DNA of 64,000 bases, taken from positions 158,371-222,370 of the forward strand of contig JAMKCH010084956.1 in assembly GCA_023653785.1 (NCBI GenBank), written 5' to 3'. Shown here piece after piece: positions 11,783-23,108 of this stretch. The position numbers were made by a program, and so were the translations under genes. How positions within the stretch are numbered: the stretch's first letter is position 1; the number at the start of each line of letters is the position of its first letter. The notes under the pieces were generated by a model. It worked only from the letters and a program-made list of their open reading frames with translations, was not told the DNA's origin and did not search any database. This stretch comes from Ophioderma brevispina (taxonomy: Eukaryota > Echinodermata > Ophiuroidea > Amphilepidida > Ophiodermatidae).

Positions 11783-12876
11783 GGTCTAGTTTAATTACAG
11801 TTAAGTATTTCTTTGACACAAACCATGTAACTCATGATGTTATATATTCAACCGTGGTCAGTTCTTTTGCAAAGGGATTTCAAAGAAGTTGGCTTTTTGA
11901 AAGACCCCCTCAGATTAAGTTAATTTTGTTTTGCATTTAAACAATTTTGATGGTTTGGTATATTTATTACGGGTTATGTGTTCTATAATTTTAAATCTTG
12001 AAATAATTGAAGTTCCATTGAAGGACAAATTTTATGATAAAACGAGGAAGCAGCGATACAAATTTCAAAAACGATAAAATATATAAAACAATTCAAAACA
12101 ACGGGAACAAAATATTTTGATTGCGGTTTTAAAGGTCCCAGGAAATGAGATGATAAACCTACTCCAAATCTTTTAGGGGACATTCCATTCCAATAAACAG
12201 GGTCAGAAAAAAGAATACACTACCAGTGACATCATTAGTGATCATTATTGATTTTCAGTCAGTGTCATGAATAGATTCACGCAAGTCACCTGGAATTTTC
12301 TATTACTCTCCCAAAATCAATAGCATCCCAATTGATGTCATCGCCAACCCAAATATTGAATGCTTTCCGGCCCCTCCTTGTAGACTTGACACAAACCACA
12401 TCAATTCTATTTACATTTCCTGGGACCTTTAAGGGGTTCCACTAGAGTGGTTTGGAGTGTATCTTTGATACGCTATTTTAAGCAAACCACGTGTAGCACT
12501 GATACATATAGCACACAGTTTGGAATGTGTTTTTATATCAGAGCTACACTTAGTTCTCTTAATATAGCCAATCAAAGATGCAATCAAAACCACCCTAGGG
12601 ATACCTTTAATGCTGGGTTGACGTTATGTTTTCGGTCCCAAATTCACATATTGTGATATGATAATAAGTAAACAAATTTTAGGTCGCCTTGGTTTATACT
12701 TTATCGGCAGACGTCTGCAGACGCTAGTCTTTCGAACATGCTTTGCACGCGGGATGCATGAACATACGCGTTGCGTAAAAAGCATGTTTGAAAGGCTAGC
12801 GTCTGCAGACGTCTGCCTGTGAAGTATAAACCAAGGCGACCTAAAATTTATATACTTATTATCATATCACAATATG
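11783..12876 (+). repeat. Tandem duplication, copy A
   Basis: This 1.1 kb block is repeated at 12897-13998. The first 230 bp differ by many one-base gaps. From about 12010 on the copies are nearly identical, including an identical 69-codon frame (12447-12656 and 13569-13778) with no recognised domain. The copy ends inside a palindromic MITE and runs directly into poly-T. The mosaic of noisy then identical sequence suggests a poor-quality read end or a false duplication, more than a biological repeat. Confidence 0.85.
12646..12876. mobile_element. Palindromic MITE, truncated right end
   Basis: The left part, ATATTGTGATATGATAATAA...TTAGGTCGCCTTGG...CAGACGTCTGCAGACGCTAG, is mirrored by CTAGCGTCTGCAGACGTCTG...CCAAGGCGACCT...TTATTATCATATCACAATAT. 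The outer sequence on the left (CGTTATGTTTTCGGTCCC) is missing on the right, where the sequence turns into poly-T. The intact copy is at 13744-14023. Confidence 0.8.
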
Positions 12877-12896
12877 TTTTTTTTTTTTTTTTTTTT
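12877..12896. repeat. Poly-T junction
   Basis: About 20 T residues join the two copies of the 1.1 kb duplication exactly where copy A's MITE is cut off. This could be a retroposed tail, but its placement at a truncation plus duplication start is also what a mis-joined read would give. Confidence 0.7.
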
Positions 12897-13998
12897 GGTC
12901 TAGTTTAATTACAGTTAAGTATTTCTTTGACACAACCCATGTAACTCATGATGTTATATATTCAACCGTGGTCAAGTTCTTTTGGCAAAGGAATTTTCAC
13001 AAGAAGTTGGCTTTTTGAAAGACCCCCTCAGATTAAGTTAATTTTGTTCTTGCATTTAATACAATTTTGAGTTTGGTATATTTATTACGGTGTTAATGTT
13101 GTTCTATAACTTTTAAATCTCTGAAATCATTGACGTTCCATTGGAAGGACAAATTTTATGATAAAACGAGGAAGCAGCGATACAAATTTCAAACGATAAA
13201 ATATATAAAACAATTCAAAACAACGGGAACAAAATATTTTGATTGCGGTTTTAAAGGTCCCAGGAAATGAGATGATAAACCTACTCCAAATCTTTTAGGG
13301 GACATTCCATTCCAATAAACAGGGTCAGAAAAAAGAATACACTACCAGTGACATCATTAGTGATCATTATTGATTTTCAGTCAGTGTCATGAATAGATTC
13401 ACGCAAGTCACCTGGAATTTTCTATTACTCTCCCAAAATCAATAGCATCCCAATTGATGTCATCGCCAACCCAAATATTGAATGCTTTCCGGCCCCTCCT
13501 TGTAGACTTGACACAAACCACATCAATTCTATTTACATTTCCTGGGACCTTTAAGGGGTTCCACTAGAGTGGTTTGGAGTGTATCTTTGATACGCTATTT
13601 TAAGCAAACCACGTGTAGCACTGATACATATAGCACACAGTTTGGAATGTGTTTTTATATCAGAGCTACACTTAGTTCTCTTAATATAGCCAATCAAAGA
13701 TGCAATCAAAACCACCCTAGGGATACCTTTAATGCTGGGTTGACGTTATGTTTTCGGTCCCAAATTCACATATTGTGATATGATAATAAGTAAATAAATT
13801 TTAGGTCGCCTTGGTTTATACTTTATCGGCAGACGTCTGCAGACGCTAGTCTTTCGAACATGCTTTGCACGCGGGATGCATGAACATACGCGTTGCGTAA
13901 AAAGCATGTTTGAAAGGCTAGCGTCTGCAGACGTCTGCCTGTGAAGTATGAACCAAGGCGACCTAAAATTTATATACTTATTATCATATCACAATACG
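12897..13998 (+). repeat. Tandem duplication, copy B
   Basis: This is the second copy of 11783-12876, offset by 1114 bases at the start and 1122 bases later. The first ~230 bases contain clustered single-base insertions relative to copy A (for example extra bases in GTTCTTTTGGCAAAG). The remainder is almost identical. It runs through the left arm and loop of the complete palindromic MITE. Confidence 0.85.
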
Positions 13999-14023
13999 TG
14001 AATTTGGGACCGAAAACATAACG
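13744..14023. mobile_element. Palindromic MITE, complete copy
   Basis: This 280 bp near-perfect palindrome has ends CGTTATGTTTTCGGTCCC and GGGACCGAAAACATAACG. Both arms carry TATTGTGATATGATAATAAG, TTTAGGTCGCCTTGG and CAGACGTCTGCAGACGCTAG. The central loop contains CATGCTTTGCACGCGGG. Arms are about 125 bp. It encodes nothing and would extrude as a long hairpin. Confidence 0.85.
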
Positions 14024-14078
14024 GCATTGTTACTTACAAAACCGTTTTGAGATGCCACAGTCATTTTACACGTTAATT

Positions 14079-14412
14079 ACTTATAGTCGATTCGCGTTGA
14101 TACGTTCGTCCCCCTGGAGTTTTGGACCTATTCAATTAAGTCGGAGAGGGATCAACCTAGCTCTACCGGGAAAATGAAAGAATTCAAATGCACGTGCCAC
14201 ACCGGATTATCTTGGAGGACACTCCAGTCATTTAACTCACTCACCTGCCACTGAATACAATTTCATTCATGTATGGAAACGCACTATAGTGTATTTCAGG
14301 TCTTAACATTGCTTACGATAACATTTTTAACAGAAGTCCCTGCGCCTCATTGAATTTTTCACCTCCGCAAGAATGGTGAGGGGTCACATATCAGATGAAT
14401 CGAGTATAGTAA
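14079..14412 (+). mobile_element. MITE-like dispersed repeat, copy 1
   Basis: An inverted copy lies 25 kb away at 39222-39531. Shared landmarks in order are: CTTATAGTCGATTCGCG, ACGTTCGTCCCCCT, TTTTGGACCTATTCAATTAA, CACGTGCCACACCGGATTA, ACTCACTCACCTGCCACT, TCATTCATGTATGGAAACGC and CCCTGCGCCTCATTGAATTT. The ends are weakly inverted: ACTTATAGTCGATTC at the left and GAATCGAGTATAGT at the right. There is no coding content. Confidence 0.75.
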
Positions 14413-16672
14413 ATGACAAAAATATGTTGTAAAATAAATTTAAAGAGAGTTAAAGTGCAAAACAATGCCTTGATGTTTAATACAGAATTTTTGATTAGAA
14501 TAGAACCACTTAGCCGCTTTCCCTAGAGTGTAAAACCAACGAATTGAAGCCGATATTGTATGATATATTTTGAAAACTGTAAATAACAAAACATATTGCT
14601 AAGTAGTTTTGTAAAGTATTGAATATGTGAGATTGTAATGAAATAACAATCTGAACTTAGAATATACATTTTTTTCTGTACTTTAGAGCATGGAATTTGA
14701 ATCATTAACAATCGTACATCTTCGCCCGTTTTGATTTTGTGCAATATTATAAAAGACTTCAAACACTAGCCATTGGTCACATATTAAGAATTTTATAATA
14801 ATTTGGAAAATATATCACCAACTAAGAGGATTTTATTTTATGACACATCACAACCGATGCAAAGATGTTTTAAATGGAAGTTAACCCGCCAGTGTATTAA
14901 AATCCGAAGTGTATTAAAATACGTACAGCTACATTTACCTGGAAGAAGAATAGCGAAAGGGGAAAACTCTTTGAGTTTGGGTGTACATGCCAGATTTGCA
15001 AGTTTGTCTCTGATAAGATAATATATTCATGTAAGTAATTAAAACAATTTAAGTTGTTTTCTTAACCAGAAATAAAACAAGAACAAATTGATGTACACTA
15101 TTGTTTAACAGTCCCGGGTAACAGTCATATTTACCATATATTCAAACGCGACAGGCAACGCCATTTCCTCTATAATGAGGCGCTGTGTTCTCTGTAGAGC
15201 GCCATAAATGCATTTTATTAATGAGAGCTAGGCACAACGACAAGTGGGCAGCACTTTTGAATACCAATCCTTTTGTTATAAGTTCCGTAATTTTCTATGG
15301 AAATGTGAGCAAAGGTATTTTGTGTGAGAAAAAAAGTTATTTCCAGGTGGATTTTGTGATCGTTATGAGTCGCCAATTCCGCTTAGGAGTCAAATTTGAA
15401 TATTAGGCGACACGGTAGTATTGATTGGCCAAGTTTCCCCCTTCTAGCCACTAAAGAAGAGAGGGAAGCATTTGTTTGGAAATACGTTGAGAGACATTGC
15501 CTTAAAATGCTTTGGAAAGGTTTATTACCAATATGAATCAAAATGAAACCTCAAGTACGCCCAATCACGTGATTTTGAATCAGTAATACTCGAGACCTAT
15601 AAAGATATTGGTCATGTTGAGTCCAGAGAAAATAAATAACAACAAAGGAGATTTTTACAAAAGTGACACATTTTAGGTATCAAAGGAAGCAGAAATCATA
15701 ACAAATTGCATGTATATACATTAAAAATTATGATATTGGAAATCTTACAGTATAATTATCTCCAAAAGTTGCAAACTATCAGTTGGAACTCTGCAATCGG
15801 CAATACTTATTGTATTACTTATTATTGGCCTATCATCAGACAGGGTTATCTCCAAATATGGAACTTATGACCTTGGGTGTTCATCTACCCCTGGCGTTTG
15901 AATGGGGAAATGTACGTACCAAGATATCTTACTTATATCAGAAATGCAACGATAAAGAAATTGGATCCATCTGGAAGTAGAAATAAGTTATTATATTTGA
16001 TTTGGTCAAATAATCAGAATTATTTTATCTTTGGGATTTTAAGTAATTCCAAAATTAAAACCAACTCCTACAGTAAAGTAGATGACACATGTACTGGTTA
16101 CATTTACCACCCGCTCACATTTCAATTGTGATATCATAGTGACATCATGGTATATTTGTGTGATGACAATGCGTGACAACCTAACCCCTTGGCATAAGAG
16201 GATTTAGTATGACGTGTAATACTTATCTTATCTCCATATTTGACAATATTCCTGTGTAGATGGACTTCTTTTAACTCGGGCCATTCAGGGGAAAATATTA
16301 TCCGGTCAATTACCTAACCTTCTCCATTAGGTAACATATCATCTTCACGTCCTATCTATTCAAGGCATAATTATACCATACTTTATGCAACTCGTGCACA
16401 CAGGTTAGATGCGCTGGCTTCTATACGCCTATTTAACCAACCTCTTATTGCTTATGCGCCTTCCAGCTAAACGACAGGGTGATTTAATAACTGCATTGAT
16501 ATATCAGCATTCCAGTGACATCTCCCTGACGAAATGAATAGAAAAGAGTGTTAGTAATTGGTTATTAAATGCTACTTGTTAACACCTAAGGACATTGCTC
16601 CTCGCAGATGCGAGTGACCTAATTCAGTTGGCGATAATAGCTGCTGCCCATTATCTTATGACTTGTATCTGA
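14413..16672. other. Unassigned AT-rich DNA
   Basis: No recognised gene, repeat or RNA. Frames at 14803-15021, 15185-15406, 15783-15980 and 15877-16131 have no domain signature and AT-rich codons. A short GGCGCT...AGCGCC inverted repeat lies at about 15178-15203. Confidence 0.4.
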
Positions 16673-16673
16673 A

Positions 16674-16834
16674 TAAAGAGTGCCTATGTTTTGGATTTGC
16701 AGCCATCTTTGAGGTGGAAGTGATCGATGAACACAACATCCACCTACTTTGCACCTTGACCACATTCTCTATGTTCAAGGGAGTGTTTGATCCCTTTAAG
16801 ATTGCTACAAATCCAAAATACGGGTACTCTTCAC
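16674..16834. repeat. Hairpin, MITE-like
   Basis: The left arm, AAAGAGTGCCTATGTTTTGG-ATTTGCAGCCATCTT (16674-16708), is mirrored by AAGATTGCTACAAATCC-AAAATACGGGTACTCTTC (16798-16834). Arms are about 35 bp and the interior 90 bp. The symmetry creates overlapping 62-codon frames on both strands that should not be read as genes. Confidence 0.65.
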
Positions 16835-16849
16835 TAAAGACCAAATTGT

Positions 16850-17364
16850 GACTCAGATGTATGAGTAAACGGCGGTTGTTTATTTTTTACTAAAGGCTGC
16901 TTGCACAATAGGTCAATAGGTTAACTTGGCCAGACCTGTCTTCCAGAACAACCCAAGCATGTATAGAAAACAGAAGAATTTAAAATATTCAGGTGAACCA
17001 GGTGCCTGTAGTGTATTATTCGCATGCTTGGATAATCTGGAGGGCAAACAAAAGTCCATACAACAATGCAACATTGTTTACCTAACATTGTGTTCGCCAC
17101 GATTCGTGATACTTTTAGATGGTGAAAGAATTCAGACATACAAGCCTTCTGTTTTGACCAACATATACCAATTCAATCAATTATGTTCGTGTTCCTATTG
17201 ATTTTAACAAAACAAAGCTGGAAAAAAACTATTTGAGCAATTTGTCAGGTCTGATATCGCATTTGGTGTTCTGTTTTCTTGCTGATTGCTTATGTAAGGG
17301 AAGCGTTCAACCTCACAACGGTTTCTAGTTACGAAAATATTGCAACCATGTTCATATTTCTTGA
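16850..17364. other. Unassigned DNA
   Basis: Nothing recognised. A 91-codon plus-strand frame (16926-17201) overlaps a 72-codon minus-strand frame, and neither has a known motif. Confidence 0.4.
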
Positions 17365-17700
17365 TCGACTTTAAAGGGATTTATTGGCATAAATCTATCG
17401 GCAACACTCTAATGACATATCCCTTAAATAACAGTACCAGATGGTTTTCATGGTATGGGAGTATTCCTTGCGAAAAAAAAATCCAGATGATTCCGACATA
17501 TGTCACGACTGTACTGCAATCATGGACGCTGCATCTTTATTCCCTGTGCTATATTCAAAACGCCGCACGCAATACCGACAAACAGAAGCCATTTCGAAAA
17601 TATCAGCTAAACATTAGCGCACAACTGATATTCGAAATAAACACCGAGGGGGTGGTGTACCAGCTACAAAAATGATACAAAAACCAAATGTATGTTATAA
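17365..17700 (+). repeat. Dispersed repeat family TTTATTGG, copy 1
   Basis: This copy begins TTAAAGGGATTTATTGGCAT-AAATCTATCGGC, followed by ACCAGATGGTTTTCATGG, GAGTATTCCTTGCGAA and TTATTCCCTGTG. Related copies lie at 25077-25190 (plus) and 26705-26995 (minus). Copies 1 and 3 keep similar translated stretches (LHLYSLCYIQNAARNTD against YHVYSLWYVYNAAYNTE). That hints at former coding sequence, perhaps an old transposon ORF, but no family is recognised and frames are broken in the third copy. Confidence 0.65.
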
Positions 17701-17995
17701 CACAACCACCATAAAACTAGCAAGGAGGAATATTAAGGCAGTTCGGTTTATTGGTTTTCAAAGTATCAATCCAAAACCTCTCCCTAAACAGACGGTGAAA
17801 CTTAGACTGTGACTTGGAGGCATTCAAAATATGCTATATTGAGACCACCTTTATGACGACTGAAGTGAGAGGATACGGGGTATCAGTATTGTTTAAGAAT
17901 GATGCGTTATAGATAGACCTGTGGTTACGCATACGTTCACGAGAATCATTCATAGTCTCTCCTACGATTGAATGCCGCAAATCCCACATTTAGCC
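17701..17995. other. Unassigned DNA ending in target-site copy
   Basis: No feature was recognised, except that the last 9 bases (CATTTAGCC, 17987-17995) form the left copy of the direct repeat bordering the fold-back element. Confidence 0.5.
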
Positions 17996-18014
17996 CGGTG
18001 GTTAGTAGGTAAAA

Positions 18015-18640
18015 CGCATAACGCATTACGAGGCTATTAAGAGCATAAGGACTGCAAAGCTATAGAGATACGAGTGAATAGCATAATCGCATATAAAGCA
18101 AGAGTGCAGAATATAAGAAAAACGTATATACGGAACATCCAGAAACACATATCGATACGAGGCAGAACATAATATAATAACCGTATATACGGAACATAAC
18201 GCAATAAGAGCAACTGCATAAGAGTATAATCGCATAAGAGTGGCAATAAGCTAGGGGTATATACGGAACATATCGCATAAGAGTGCAAAGCATAGAAGAA
18301 CCGTCGATACGCAATATAATCCCATAAGAGCACAAGAAATAAGAGTGCATATAAGCATAAGAATAACCGCGTATATTCGGAACATAAGCGCATAAGAGCA
18401 TAGAAGCATAAGAACACAAGAGTGCATAAGCATAAGAATAACCGTATAATACGTATCATAAGCTCATAACAGCATAGGGGTGCATAAGCATAAGAATAAC
18501 CGTATGTACGGAGCATTTAGCGCATGAGAGCATACGCCCCACGGAGCCTATACGGAACATAAGCGCACGATGGTGTATAAAACGCATTCGATTTACATTA
18601 CATACGGAGCATAATCGAGGGGAGGGGGAGGCGGGATATG
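18015..18640 (+). repeat. Tandem GCATAAGAG array, left arm
   Basis: About 620 bases of degenerate tandem repeats are built from GCATAAGAG / GCATAAGAATAACC with a recurring palindrome CGTATATACGGAACATA (for example near 18122, 18180, 18255 and 18370). The period is irregular, about 50-65 bases for the larger unit and about 9-16 for the inner motif. It creates long false minus-strand frames (up to 159 codons, rich in Y, C, L and S) that should not be annotated as genes. Confidence 0.85.
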
Positions 18641-20155
18641 ACATTGTCAAGCATCACATGTTGGGGTAAAGGTTAAAATATCGCATAGAAATTCATTTGC
18701 TATGCCAGATGGTTCCTCTTCGTGCTAGATCCTATGCCTTTGACGGTGGATAATATGTTTCTATCATTTTGTTGCTTTGCTCGACGGCCAATTCATATTT
18801 TTCACTCTGCGTAAACTGAATAAAATAGGAAAGTCGTAACCTTTCGGGACTTTGGGTCGAGTAGCCCAGATTGAATTACAAATAATATTCTAGAAAAGCT
18901 GCAGCGTGACTTGGAAAAGCAGAACTCATTTTGGCCTTAAAAACGAGTTCATTTCAAAGTTTTGATTTGATGTGTACTTTTGCCTCTCCTTAAAAAATAT
19001 TACGTCCGCACCCCCTGAGGACTCCAACTTATTTTTTTAGATTTTTGAAACTTCTTTTCATTCGTTGCAAGAATATATTGCTAACCTTTTGCAAAATTGC
19101 CAACAAAAACCCAAAAATACAATGAAACCCTCTGGGTATCTCTACAAAACGAATCGTGGCAAGTCAAGATTGGATCAAATCTATAGTCAACTGTGCGCTT
19201 GACCGAGAGAGTAAGTCAGAGCTGGCTGTAATTTGTTTTAGTGAAAGCGGAAATTCAATCGGCAGTCCGGACGCAAAAACCGTTAATTTTTAGTACTAAT
19301 TTACAATTTTGGAGTCTTTGGAAATTATATTTATATCCTGAGTAATCAGGGAACTAGTCAACCACTGTTTGCCGATATGTGTGAAAATGAGAGCAGGGGA
19401 CAGCAGAAGACATATGATAAAGTTTACTGGATGTCTGGATACGGCGTGCCTTGCAGTGAACGGCAGATAGGCGTTTCGTTGTGTAATTTTATCTGTGTAG
19501 TGAACTTTCGAACTCATTACAAGTGCCGGTGGTAAATTCGAATGACCCTGGACATTTGTAAGATTGTAGGTTCGCTACTTCATATTACATCGATTAGAGT
19601 AGACCCGGCTTACACCAAAATCGTCATGGAAAGGGTCCAGGACTACCGAGAGAAGGTTAAAAACATAATAAAATAATTATAAAAAATACAGATTATTCCA
19701 GTAATTATGCATTAAAGCAGCTATCGATTGTTCCCCAAGGGTATTTCATAATATTATCGTGTCCACAACGCACCTGTGGTGGTCAAATATGATCAGCCAG
19801 AGGTGTGGACAACAAAGTGGATACAAGTCTGACATTGGGCCCCAGCCTAAAATATGAACTAGATAATAAAAGCTTCTTGCTCTATTCAAGCCCTCAAAAT
19901 TTATGAAGGTGGAGGATATCGCCTCCATCGAATTCCTTTTCTTAATGATCTTCCTTGTAGTCGTATCGTTTGGTCATTGTGGTGGGGTATTTTTATTGAC
20001 CGTTGCACCTCCTCATATATTAGCGCCTCTATTTGATCGTCACTCAATTCGCCATGATGCATGTTGCATTTTATCCAAATTCGATCGATTTACTCAAATC
20101 GATTGTTGACCTTGGACTGCACTCACGTGGCCAAATGAAGACTTCCAATTGGATG
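18641..20155. other. Unassigned DNA inside the fold-back element
   Basis: No gene or repeat was recognised. Short frames at 19296-19517, 19746-19928 and 19903-20109 have no domain signature. Confidence 0.4.
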
Positions 20156-20350
20156 AACGTAAAAAAAAAATCTCATCGTCACGAGATCGCAAAACTTCAG
20201 CGATTCCCGCTGAACTCGTCTCGCTGTCCCGCTGGCGAGAAAAATCTGGAATCGCTAGCGGGTCTCGCAGACTTGCGCGATAACTCGCTGACCTTCGCGA
20301 GACAAAAAGCGCTGCGATTTCACGCAGCTGAAAAATCGCGTCAAGTATCA
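20156..20350. repeat. GC-richer CGCGAGA-rich insertion
   Basis: This 190-base island is much richer in GC than its surroundings. It has many GCGAGA / TCTCGC and GCGATT / AATCGC words in both orientations, so it can fold on itself. Its ends are loosely inverted (GATCGCAAAACTTCAGCG against CGCAGCTGAAAAATCGCG). It lies just upstream of the LINE fragment. It may be a small palindromic element; there is no protein support for the frames across it. Confidence 0.45.
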
Positions 20351-20379
20351 AACGGGTGACTTTCGACAGGTACCTTGAT

Positions 20380-21376
20380 AAAATCTACCCATCGATTGGT
20401 CCACTCCTTTGTTACATCTAGGCGGGATTCCTGCAATTCCTTGCATTATGGCCTTCCCAAAAGGAATTTGACCAAAGTTCGGCGAGTTCAAAATGCAGCT
20501 GCCCGTCCGTCCTTAAAATCCGTCGACGAGACCATCTCACACCAGCTCTCTACCACTGCTGGCTTCCAATTAAACGAGGGCGTTTTTTAAGATTCTACTT
20601 CTCATTAAAGGCCATCCACACATGTCACCTGGCTATATCTCTGAGCTCATCAGCTTTATTCACCACCGAGAACCTTGAGATCATCTTCTTGATCCCAGCT
20701 GAGTAAATCAACCAACTCATCAACAAAGTTCTATGGTGCTGATCTTTGCTTACGCAGCAGCACATTTGCGGAATAAACTCCCTAACATTTCCGCCTTAGC
20801 TCAGTCAGCAACTCTTTTCAAGTCACGTCTGAAGAAATTCCTATTTACTCAACATTTTGGCTCCTGATCTGTATCCTGTTTCTGAATGCAGTCCCATCAC
20901 CATGATCCTATTATAATTCTGTGATTTTTTTTTCCTTTCTTATTCTCCTACCTTCATCCAATCCGGTTGCCTAGGATAGTTTGTTTTTCATCAGTTAGGT
21001 CGGGTTAGTGGCATCTGAATCCAGGAAAGATATCAAGACCTTAACCGATTTCGCTGTGGGGTACATACACCCAGATCCTCACAGCTGACGATACAGGTGT
21101 ATCCCCATTATTTCTTCAGTATGGGAGGCACTGGGTTGTGTTCTTTCTCTTCTCTTGTTGGTCACAATATATATGTTTTGAATTCTACTTAAATTTAAAG
21201 TTATTCGAAATTGTGTATACTTTGATGTATATCATTGTGGTTTTAAACATTATAATTTATCTAGTTTTGTATTTGTCCGTTTAATATTTTTTATATTGCT
21301 CCTTCTATGTAAAGCGCATAGAGGCCTCTGCATTAAGCGCTATATCAAGACTGTTATTATTATTATTATTATTAAT
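20380..21376 (+). mobile_element. CR1/L2-like LINE, 5'-truncated 3' end with RT C-terminus
   Basis: Translated with frameshifts, 20385-20870 gives the C-terminal part of a non-LTR retrotransposon polymerase. LVHSFVTSRRDSCNSL and YGLPKRNLTKVRRVQNAAAR match the VHAFVTSRLDYCNSLLYGLP / L-RVQNAAAR block of CR1-type reverse transcriptases. It is followed in another frame by FFKILLLIKGHPHMSPGYIS, and then by the SRLKKFLFTQ end motif. A 3' UTR of about 500 bases ends in AAGCGCTATATCAAGACTG and (TTA)n at 21354-21376, a tail type usual for this clade. Stops and frameshifts make it dead. Only the last part of ORF2 is present, as expected for 5'-truncated insertion. Confidence 0.85.
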
Positions 21377-21832
21377 GCTCCGTTACGGTTATGCGCTTAT
21401 GTGCTTATGCGCTTTTAAATGCTTAATAATGCTATGTAAATAGGTTATCTCTTATTCACTCTTATTGCTCTTATGCTCTATGCTCGTAATAGTACGTTAT
21501 CTCGTATGCTTATGCATCTTTATTCTCTTGTTTGCTCCGTATATACGGCTATTTTCATGCTTATGCAGTTTATGCTCTTATGCGCCGTATTATCCTTATG
21601 CAATTTATCTCTTACTATGCGACGTATATACGGGTATTCTTATGCTTATGCAGTCTAACTTATGCTCTTATGCGCTATGCTCTTATGGCGCTTATGCGTA
21701 CTACTACGGGTATTCTTAATGGTCCCATGCAGTTTTATGCTCTTATGGCCATGCAGTCTATGCTCTTATGCGCTTGGTCATGCAGTCTATGCTCTTATGC
21801 GCTATGCTCTTATGCGCTTATTCTCCGTAATA
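21377..21832 (-). repeat. Tandem CTCTTATGC array, right arm part 1
   Basis: This is the inverse of the left array: TATGCTCTTATGCGC units with CGTATATACGGGTATTCTTA modules near 21535 and 21620. It is interrupted at 21833 by a 1.28 kb inverted-repeat element and resumes at 23109. The long plus-strand frames over it (up to 130 codons) are repeat artefacts. Confidence 0.85.
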
Positions 21833-23108
21833 GGTCGATTTTCATGAAAATGCGGTGCATAAAATCGGAGTGTAGACAACACAACCCCCAAAAAATTGTC
21901 TCAAAATTGTTGTTTTATTTTTAAACCTTTAAAGTGTTCAATACCTATAATACGGGAAAAATAATATTCCACAACACTTATAGGTTACGCACAGTATGCA
22001 CCACAAACATTTGTACAGCAAAGAATAGGGTTACTACGTTATTCAAAATTTAAATCAACAAAATATCAACTGATAACATTATCAAGAGGATTGCTGGGAA
22101 CAATTTTTAATTTTGTACGAAGTTAAAGTTTGAGTATCTAATTGAACTCAGAAATATGCTCTAATATTGTTTAGTTTTTAATTACGTATCCTTGAGTATT
22201 GAATTTTTTGCCTGAAAATTAGACGTTATAATGAACAAATATTAAGATACCTTTTACTATTTATCTAAGTTCCATTGATTGACATCATATCATTCTATGG
22301 CCGAAATATAGTTTGATAATGTTAACTAAAACGCTTTCAACGTAATAAAAACTATAACGTACTACCCATAACGTAGTAAACATTTTTGAGACCCTTTTTT
22401 CACATCTCCATGACTAAAGATGCTCTGATTGAAAGTTTATATAATTTTTGTGGTCGGGAAAATAAGTTATCTATGGTCCACTCTTTGATCAATATTTAAA
22501 TCGCTTGTTTGGTTGCTGAGAATTGTGGATAACGTAATACACTTACTTAAAAAGGTCGCATTTTTACAAAGTGTAAACATTCTTAATTTTTATATTCATT
22601 GTGAGCTGAAGAAACTCTATTTCAACTCTCATTAGTTTTACCCCTTGAAAATACGATGCACAATCAATATCTTAGTAGAAGATTTACAACCACTAGAACT
22701 GCTTTGTGAAGTATAACGTAATAAACAAGGTTTTCCCGGACATTATGTTTGTATGTCAAAAATATCAAAATAAACTGAGAATACAAGCATCATTACATAA
22801 TTTCTACACATGTTAACTAACAAGAAACATTGATATTCGGAAAAATTCAAGCTGCTAAGTATTTTTTATTTTTTTTATAATTTTGATGTTGTGTTTCGAA
22901 CATCAATTTTCTCCTATTTTTTGATGTTTGAAGGCAAATATCTCATATAAAAGAAAACGGAAAGCATGGCAAACTATATATGCCCAAGTGCAGCTCAACG
23001 GCCCCTATCAAAATATTACCGTTTTGTTCCAATAAAGCATTGTTGAAAAGACTTATTAACCAAAGACACAAAATTTCTGGAAATGCACCGTTTTCATGAA
23101 AATCGACC
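21833..23108. mobile_element. 1.28 kb inverted-repeat element nested in the array
   Basis: The left end is GGTCGATTTTCATGAAAA then GCGGTGCAT. The right end is ATGCACCGTTTTCATGAAAA then TCGACC, so the termini are about 28 bp inverted repeats containing the self-palindromic TTTTCATGAAAA. The interior is AT-rich without a recognised transposase. It repeats words such as AACGTAATA / AACGTAGTAA several times. It splits the right satellite arm of the larger element, so it inserted later. No unambiguous target duplication was found. Confidence 0.72.

Noticed and set aside
12447..13778. Two identical 69-codon frames that might be a duplicated small gene
   Set aside because: Identity is due to the 1.1 kb duplication of the whole region, probably an assembly artefact; no domain or coding bias seen.
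16656..16851. Overlapping 62-codon frames on both strands of equal length
   Set aside because: Explained by the hairpin symmetry of 16674-16834.
18026..18650. Overlapping minus-strand frames up to 159 codons, rich in Tyr, Cys and Leu, looking like membrane proteins
   Set aside because: They are translations of a tandem GCATAAGAG array open in several frames at once; composition follows the repeat, not a protein.
21465..21924. Plus-strand frames up to 130 codons with similar Tyr/Cys/Leu-rich sequence
   Set aside because: Same satellite in inverse orientation; no protein expected.
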